Below, piece by piece: positions 8,456 through 11,584 of a DNA stretch of 11,584 nucleotides. Position numbers and translations under genes: made by a program. Positions within the stretch are counted from its first letter, which is position 1. Every line of letters begins with the position of its first letter. The notes below the pieces were generated by a model. That model was not told where the DNA came from. It saw nothing but the letters and a program-made list of their open reading frames with translations, and searched no databases. Source of the DNA: Actinomycetota bacterium. GTDB taxonomy: Bacteria; Actinomycetota; Actinomycetes; Actinomycetales; Microbacteriaceae. Where the stretch lies: assembly GCA_009703545.1 (NCBI GenBank), contig WLFX01000019.1, positions 1 through 11,584 on the forward strand, given 5' to 3'.

Positions 8456-8461
8456 GAGAAT
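8456..8461 (+). promoter_or_regulatory. Candidate leaderless -10 box of the TRIC gene
   Basis: GAGAAT is followed by six bases and the ATG at 8468. The GGAG in that six-base spacer is only two bases from the ATG, too close for a normal ribosome site. As at recO, the first -10 base departs from TANNNT. Confidence 0.35.
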
Positions 8462-8467
8462 GGAGTC

Positions 8468-9151
8468 ATGAACTCGTTATTTGCGATTCCCGGATGGCTC
8501 GACCTGGTCGCAGTCGGAATAGGCGCGGCGCAGGGGGCGATGTTCTCGGCCCGATACCGCGGCGCCGAGCTCGATCTCTTGGGTGTTGCCATCATCGGCA
8601 TCGTCAGCGGGTTCGGCGGTTCGATGGTGCGCGACATCTTTCTCTCGACCGACATCGCCGCCCTGAACTCAAATTGGTATCTCGTCACCGCGGTTCTCTG
8701 TGCGCTCGGAGGCATGCTCGTATCGTCACTTCTTCATCGCATCGAAATGGTCATCAACGTGTTGGACGCACTGACGATTGGAATCTTCGGCGTAATCGGA
8801 ACGACCAAGGCACTCGCGTTCGGGCTCCCCGTCGTTCCCGCGTTGTTTATCGGTGTCGCGGCCGCGGTGGGCGGCTCCATCCTGCGCGACATGCTTCTCG
8901 CGCTGCCCATGCAACTCATGCAGGTCGGTTCGCTTTATGCCGTGGCCGCCGGGCTGGGCGGAGCAACTGTCATTGTTCTGCTCTCAATCGGTCAATCGGT
9001 GACCGTCGCGGGATTCGCCGGAGTCGGAGTCACGACCGCAATTCGCATGTTGTCCGTGATTCTTGGCTGGAAACTGCCCGCGCAGCGTGGGGTGCCGACC
9101 GTTACGTCAGTGATTCGGACGATTCGTAACAAACCCAAAAAGTCATCTTAA
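8468..9151 (+). CDS. TRIC-type cation channel family membrane protein (former UPF0126)
   Basis: This is a 227-residue integral membrane protein of the trimeric intracellular cation (TRIC) channel family, whose bacterial members conduct potassium. It has the characteristic internal duplication. Each half is three hydrophobic helices with a glycine-rich kink followed by Arg-Asp: GFGGSMVRD at 48-56 and AVGGSILRD at 133-141. A seventh helix lies near 179-199, followed by a short basic tail (RNKPKKSS). The frame stays open back to 8402, but the added residues overlap the recO start, are polar and precede the family start. ATG 8468 was therefore chosen. It diverges from recO and converges on the lipoprotein gene with a 12-base gap. 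The role in this cell, perhaps potassium or counter-ion flux, is inferred only. Confidence 0.9.
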   Translation: MNSLFAIPGWLDLVAVGIGAAQGAMFSARYRGAELDLLGVAIIGIVSGFGGSMVRDIFLSTDIAALNSNWYLVTAVLCALGGMLVSSLLHRIEMVINVLDALTIGIFGVIGTTKALAFGLPVVPALFIGVAAAVGGSILRDMLLALPMQLMQVGSLYAVAAGLGGATVIVLLSIGQSVTVAGFAGVGVTTAIRMLSVILGWKLPAQRGVPTVTSVIRTIRNKPKKSS

Positions 9152-9163
9152 GCCAACCCGAAA

Positions 9164-10372
9164 TTAGTGGTCCATCGGCTTGGCCGCGTATTCTGCTTCC
9201 AAAACTTTGCCGAGGATGTCAGCCCCTTCTTCCCAACTGACCCCGTAAACAGCGTGGAATGCGTCGGACCATGTCAATCCAGAGGCAGTTTTTGCTAACA
9301 GTGCCATCGTGGACTGTGGTCCACCAATCGCGACGAGAACTTCCGTAGCAGCGTAACCGACGCTATACCCCAGTTGCCAATCTCCGTTTGTTGCCGGGTT
9401 GTAGCACGTTGAAGCATCTTGCCCGTACAAGAATGACGTAATGTTTTTGGCCGATAAGGTCGAGTCGGTTAATGCCGGCTTAGCGCCTGAGTCTTGATTA
9501 ATTCGTCGTCGCACACTGTTATCCCGACCTTGGATGTAACTATTCAAATCTTTTGCCGCAATGGGAATCCCGATTGCATTCGCCTGACCTTCAGAAAACC
9601 AGCACGGCATTCCGTTATGAGCAGATTCGGATTTGAGATTCTCGCCAGGTTGTAGTTCTGCACCATTCCACTGCGCGAATTGAACAATGTGAGTGTACTC
9701 ATGCGTCACCTGACTGATGGGCCCAACCTCTAAAGAGTTTTGCGACCAATATGGGCTTTGAACCCCATAAAATGCAAATCCGGCCAACGTGTTGGGGAAA
9801 AATACCGACATTCCGCCGTAGCATTCGGTTGCAACGTCGCTAGTAAAGTTACAACCAGCTCGAAGCCGCGGGATTTCGCTTTCCGGGTTATCTGTAAGGT
9901 TCAGCTTGGCCGCAAGTTTTGGCCATTCTTTCTCGGCCCATGCCTCATCTTGAGCGTTGTAGACAAGACCCGCGAACGAAGGGGGCTGTTCGAAGCCATT
10001 CCACAGTTGATATTCCATCTGCAACAGCGAGGTGATTTGTTCGATTGTTGTGTCAGTATTCGGGCCAACCACAATTGTGGTCGGTATGTCGACGACCGGA
10101 TTAGCGTTAATTGCGTCCTGAACATTCAGCCACGCAGTTTGCGGAATTTCCTCAAACGATTTTTCAGCATTCGCAAATGTAATGTGTTTATCTTGTGCAA
10201 CGGGCAACGAGATCGGGATAACTGCTTCAAATTCTTCTGGCGTTGCCGTGGGGGTTGCCGTCGGGGCTGCCGCGTCATTGCTGGACGAGCAACCGACAAC
10301 AAGAATCGATATAAGCAGCGCAGTAACGGGAAGCGTGACAAATGAATGTTTCTTATATCCCGAGTGTTTCAT
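9164..10372 (-). CDS. Predicted secreted lipoprotein with gluzincin-type zinc metallopeptidase signature
   Basis: This 402-residue protein has a basic N-terminus (MKHSGYKKH), a hydrophobic stretch (11-26) and lipobox VVGC with Cys28, so it should be lipidated on the outer face of the membrane. A low-complexity Ala/Thr/Pro linker (ATPT-like units, 35-46) follows. The globular part contains HEYTH at 224-228 (two His ligands and the catalytic Glu) and PCWFSEGQA (256-264). In the latter, Glu261 is the expected third zinc ligand, 33 residues after His228. This layout resembles peptidase-MA-like gluzincins, but I recognise no named family. Four mature-region cysteines (174, 184, 257, 323) could form disulfides. 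ATG 10372 is forced by an in-frame TAG 12 bases upstream. It has no ribosome site at the ATG. Base composition is clearly more AT-rich than neighbouring genes, which hints at acquisition. Substrate unknown. Confidence 0.82.
   Translation of the reverse strand: MKHSGYKKHSFVTLPVTALLISILVVGCSSSNDAAAPTATPTATPEEFEAVIPISLPVAQDKHITFANAEKSFEEIPQTAWLNVQDAINANPVVDIPTTIVVGPNTDTTIEQITSLLQMEYQLWNGFEQPPSFAGLVYNAQDEAWAEKEWPKLAAKLNLTDNPESEIPRLRAGCNFTSDVATECYGGMSVFFPNTLAGFAFYGVQSPYWSQNSLEVGPISQVTHEYTHIVQFAQWNGAELQPGENLKSESAHNGMPCWFSEGQANAIGIPIAAKDLNSYIQGRDNSVRRRINQDSGAKPALTDSTLSAKNITSFLYGQDASTCYNPATNGDWQLGYSVGYAATEVLVAIGGPQSTMALLAKTASGLTWSDAFHAVYGVSWEEGADILGKVLEAEYAAKPMDH
10239..10274 (-). repeat. Three 12-base tandem units coding the lipoprotein linker
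   Basis: Three imperfect 12-base units in tandem encode the Ala/Thr-Pro-Thr/Glu pattern of the linker just after the lipid anchor. On the plus strand the units read GGCGTTGCCGTG, GGGGTTGCCGTC and GGGGCTGCCGCG. In-frame 12-base units allow the tether to change length by slippage without breaking the gene. Confidence 0.6.
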
Positions 10373-10412
10373 TTTTGGATACTAGCGGATTAAGCAGAAA
10401 CTGTTTATTCAC
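10353..10412 (-). other. Short upstream ORF with consensus ribosome site, overlapping the lipoprotein start
   Basis: A GTG (10410-10412) lies seven bases after AGGAGG (10420-10425), the best Shine-Dalgarno in the window. It opens 19 codons (VNKQFLLNPLVSKNETLGI) ending in TAA at 10353-10355. The frame overlaps the first 20 bases of the lipoprotein gene in a different phase. It could be a translated leader that couples or competes with lipoprotein initiation, or a chance arrangement. Whether it is transcribed is unknown. Confidence 0.35.
10379..10384 (-). promoter_or_regulatory. Candidate leaderless -10 box of the lipoprotein gene
   Basis: The minus strand reads TAGTAT, a full match to TANNNT, followed by six bases (CCAAAA) and the ATG at 10372. 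The same spacing is seen at dnaG, recO and the TRIC gene. The lack of a ribosome site at this ATG fits leaderless translation. No good -35 is seen. Confidence 0.45.
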
Positions 10413-10436
10413 GGGGAACCCTCCTAATAGTAAGTT
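10408..10436 (+). promoter_or_regulatory. Candidate promoter of the small membrane protein gene
   Basis: TTCACG (10408-10413, four of six matches to TTGACA) and TAAGTT (10431-10436, fits TANNNT) are separated by 17 bases. Transcription would start near 10443, giving a leader of about 20 bases that includes the GGAG ribosome site. The -10 is not close to TATAAT, so this is a weak call. Confidence 0.3.
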
Positions 10437-10442
10437 CGAACT
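10433..10442. repeat. Perfect 10-base palindrome between divergent genes
   Basis: AGTTCGAACT is its own reverse complement. It lies at the downstream edge of the proposed plus-strand promoter and upstream of the lipoprotein gene, where a dimeric repressor could bind. It shares GTTCGAAC with GTTC/GAAC half-sites but lacks the spacer of an actinobacterial LexA box. A palindrome this short may be chance. Confidence 0.3.
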
Positions 10443-10463
10443 AGACAAGGCGAACGGAGTTTC

Positions 10464-10871
10464 ATGGGCAAGACCACGATAAGCAATCAATCGCAGAGCA
10501 GTCGACTTCGACTGGTTCTGCGAACCGGCTCGATTGTGTTTGGGTTGAGCGCAGTCGCATTGATCGCAACTCCAGACGTGTTCAATAACCTGCTCGGGCT
10601 GGCTACAGGACCCGATCTTGAATGGGCAATGCGCATGATCGGTATCACCCTGGTCGCGCTTGCAGGAAATATGTTGTCGGTGTCGAGTCGCGGAAGCGAC
10701 GAGTCGGTAACGTTCTCAGCCCGTGTGATGTTGATTTCCGCGTTCGCATTAGGGGTGCTCACGCTCCTTGTGCCGGTTCCGCTCACCTGGTTCACGATTG
10801 TCTACGCTGTCGTTGGCTTTGCCTTCTCGGCCGCTTATGCCCTGGTGTTGTTCGTAAAACAGGGTCGTTAG
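10464..10871 (+). CDS. Small four-helix membrane protein of unknown function
   Basis: I do not recognise this 135-residue protein. It has a polar, basic N-terminus (residues 1-17, likely cytoplasmic), then four hydrophobic segments at about 18-36, 55-73, 87-104 and 107-131, and a short basic tail (KQGR). No charged residues stand out inside the helices, and there are no catalytic motifs or cysteines. A ribosome site GGAG (10456-10459) lies four bases before the ATG. It diverges from the lipoprotein gene across 91 bases. Its TAG overlaps the leuA TAA by four bases tail to tail. Codon usage looks like the core genes rather than the AT-richer lipoprotein gene. An intact frame with a good start supports a real gene; function is unknown. 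Confidence 0.75.
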   Translation: MGKTTISNQSQSSRLRLVLRTGSIVFGLSAVALIATPDVFNNLLGLATGPDLEWAMRMIGITLVALAGNMLSVSSRGSDESVTFSARVMLISAFALGVLTLLVPVPLTWFTIVYAVVGFAFSAAYALVLFVKQGR

Positions 10872-11584
10872 ACGGTCGCGCGAGCCCGAACCGACCGATT
10901 CACCGCAGACACAATCGCCTTAAGTGACGCGGTCGAGATGTCTCCGTCAATTCCCACTCCCCAGAGGGTTTGGCCGTCGACCTCGAGCTCGACGTAGGCG
11001 GCGGCGAGCGCATCACCGGATGCGCTGAGAGCGTGTTCGACGTAATCAAACAAGCGAATTGCGTGATCCTGGCCCGCCATCACCGAGAGGAACGCCGCCA
11101 CGGGGCCGTTGCCGACCGCCTGCAGCGATTCCGTCGATTCACCGACGCGAAGATTCACGTCGAGCGTGACCTCGCCAGACATGTCGGATGCGGTTCGGGT
11201 GCCCATGAGTTCGTAGCGCCCCCACTTGTCGTCTTCGGCGGCTGACGGCAGGTATTCGTCCATGAAAATGGCCCAGATCTCATCGCTCGAGACCTCGCCG
11301 CCCTCGGTATCTGTCTTACCCTGAACCACGCCTGAGAATTCGATTTGCAGTTTGCGAGGCAGGTCGAGGTTGTGGTCGGCCTTCAAGAGGTAGGCGACGC
11401 CACCCTTGCCCGACTGCGAATTGACGCGAATGACCGCCTCGTAAGTTCGACCAACGTCCTTGGGGTCGATCGGCAGATACGGAACGGCCCATTCGATGTC
11501 ATTGACCGTCTTGCCCTCGGCGGTTGCCTGAGCTTCCATCGCTTCGAAGCCCTTTTTGATCGCATCTTGGTGTGAGCCAGAGAA
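10868..11584 (-). CDS. leuA: 2-isopropylmalate synthase, C-terminal part (5' end outside window)
   Basis: The visible part is the last 238 residues of the first committed enzyme of leucine synthesis, which condenses acetyl-CoA with 2-oxoisovalerate. The frame is open to the right edge; the fragment begins FSGSHQDAIKKGFEAM, a conserved His-containing catalytic-domain segment. PYLPIDPKDVGR and RVNSQSGKGGVAYLL follow and mark the subdomain linker of the long actinobacterial type. The C-terminal regulatory (LeuA dimer) domain contains VGNGPVAAF, ALSASGDALAAAYVELEVDG and a final GVGIDGDISTASLKAI stretch. This domain normally binds leucine for feedback inhibition. The internal ATG at 11539 is not the start, since the reading continues in family sequence upstream. 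The gene ends in a four-base convergent overlap with the small membrane protein gene. Confidence 0.96.
   Translation of the reverse strand, partial: FSGSHQDAIKKGFEAMEAQATAEGKTVNDIEWAVPYLPIDPKDVGRTYEAVIRVNSQSGKGGVAYLLKADHNLDLPRKLQIEFSGVVQGKTDTEGGEVSSDEIWAIFMDEYLPSAAEDDKWGRYELMGTRTASDMSGEVTLDVNLRVGESTESLQAVGNGPVAAFLSVMAGQDHAIRLFDYVEHALSASGDALAAAYVELEVDGQTLWGVGIDGDISTASLKAIVSAVNRSVRARATV

Larger units (their letters stand above)
8414..8463. repeat. Inverted and direct repeats between recO and the TRIC gene
   Basis: CCATTCTC (8414-8421) and GAGAATGG (8456-8463) are a perfect 8-base inverted repeat; each arm lies four bases from the start codon of the gene it faces. Between them CGCCCGAC occurs twice in direct orientation (8423-8430 and 8437-8444), a 14-base period. 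The arms coincide with the proposed -10 boxes of the two genes. The central repeats could be an operator, but no regulator is recognised. Confidence 0.5.

Noticed and set aside
8402..8467. 22-codon upstream extension of the TRIC frame
   Set aside because: It overlaps the recO start codon, is polar and not family-like, and ATG 8468 matches the usual start of the first helix.
9152..9163. Possible bidirectional terminator between the TRIC and lipoprotein genes
   Set aside because: Only 12 bases separate the stop codons, and no GC hairpin with a T-run is present there or at the other gene ends.
1..11584. CRISPR array, insertion sequence, phage genes or attachment site
   Set aside because: No regularly spaced repeats, transposase, integrase or terminal inverted repeats were seen; the tRNA-Asn 3' end has no visible duplicate elsewhere in the window.

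Overview
The window looks like a chromosomal segment of a moderately high-GC actinobacterium. Microbacteriaceae or a close relative is my best guess. The grounds are the recO-uppS-glyS-dusB-dgt-dnaG order, the single-chain glycyl-tRNA synthetase, the actinobacterial-type LeuA C-terminus, frequent GTG starts (dnaG, dgt, dusB, glyS, recO) and candidate leaderless promoters. Genus and species cannot be read from the sequence alone.

Left edge (1-170): a barely visible minus-strand CDS starts at position 20 behind a good Shine-Dalgarno and leaves the window. Just upstream of it is tRNA-Asn(GUU), minus strand, with its CCA encoded and its own -10 box.

Core block (175-8409, all minus strand): in transcription order recO, uppS, glyS, dusB, dgt, dnaG and a D-2-hydroxyacid dehydrogenase. 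Genes overlap (recO/uppS ATGA, dusB/dgt) or lie 1 to 31 bases apart. They cover recombinational repair, polyprenyl carrier synthesis, tRNA charging and modification, dNTP control and replication priming. A candidate leaderless promoter precedes recO and a second one precedes dnaG, so dnaG and the dehydrogenase may also be made separately.

Accessory segment (8410-10871): a TRIC-type channel gene diverges from recO. A visibly AT-richer gene on the minus strand encodes a lipoprotein with a gluzincin zinc-peptidase signature (HEYTH plus a downstream WFSEG). A small four-helix membrane protein of unknown function diverges from it. This segment separates recO from leuA and is the most unusual part of the window.

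Right edge (10868-11584): the C-terminal 238 residues of 2-isopropylmalate synthase (leuA, minus strand). Its stop codon overlaps the stop codon of the small membrane protein gene by 4 bases.

No CRISPR array, insertion sequence, phage module or intrinsic terminator was found, and no stretch of 300 bases lacks a gene. The best leads are an identical -10/six-base/start-codon arrangement at four genes, a short upstream ORF with a consensus ribosome site overlapping the lipoprotein start, the undescribed metallopeptidase-like lipoprotein itself, and a RecO that has lost three of its four zinc-site cysteines.
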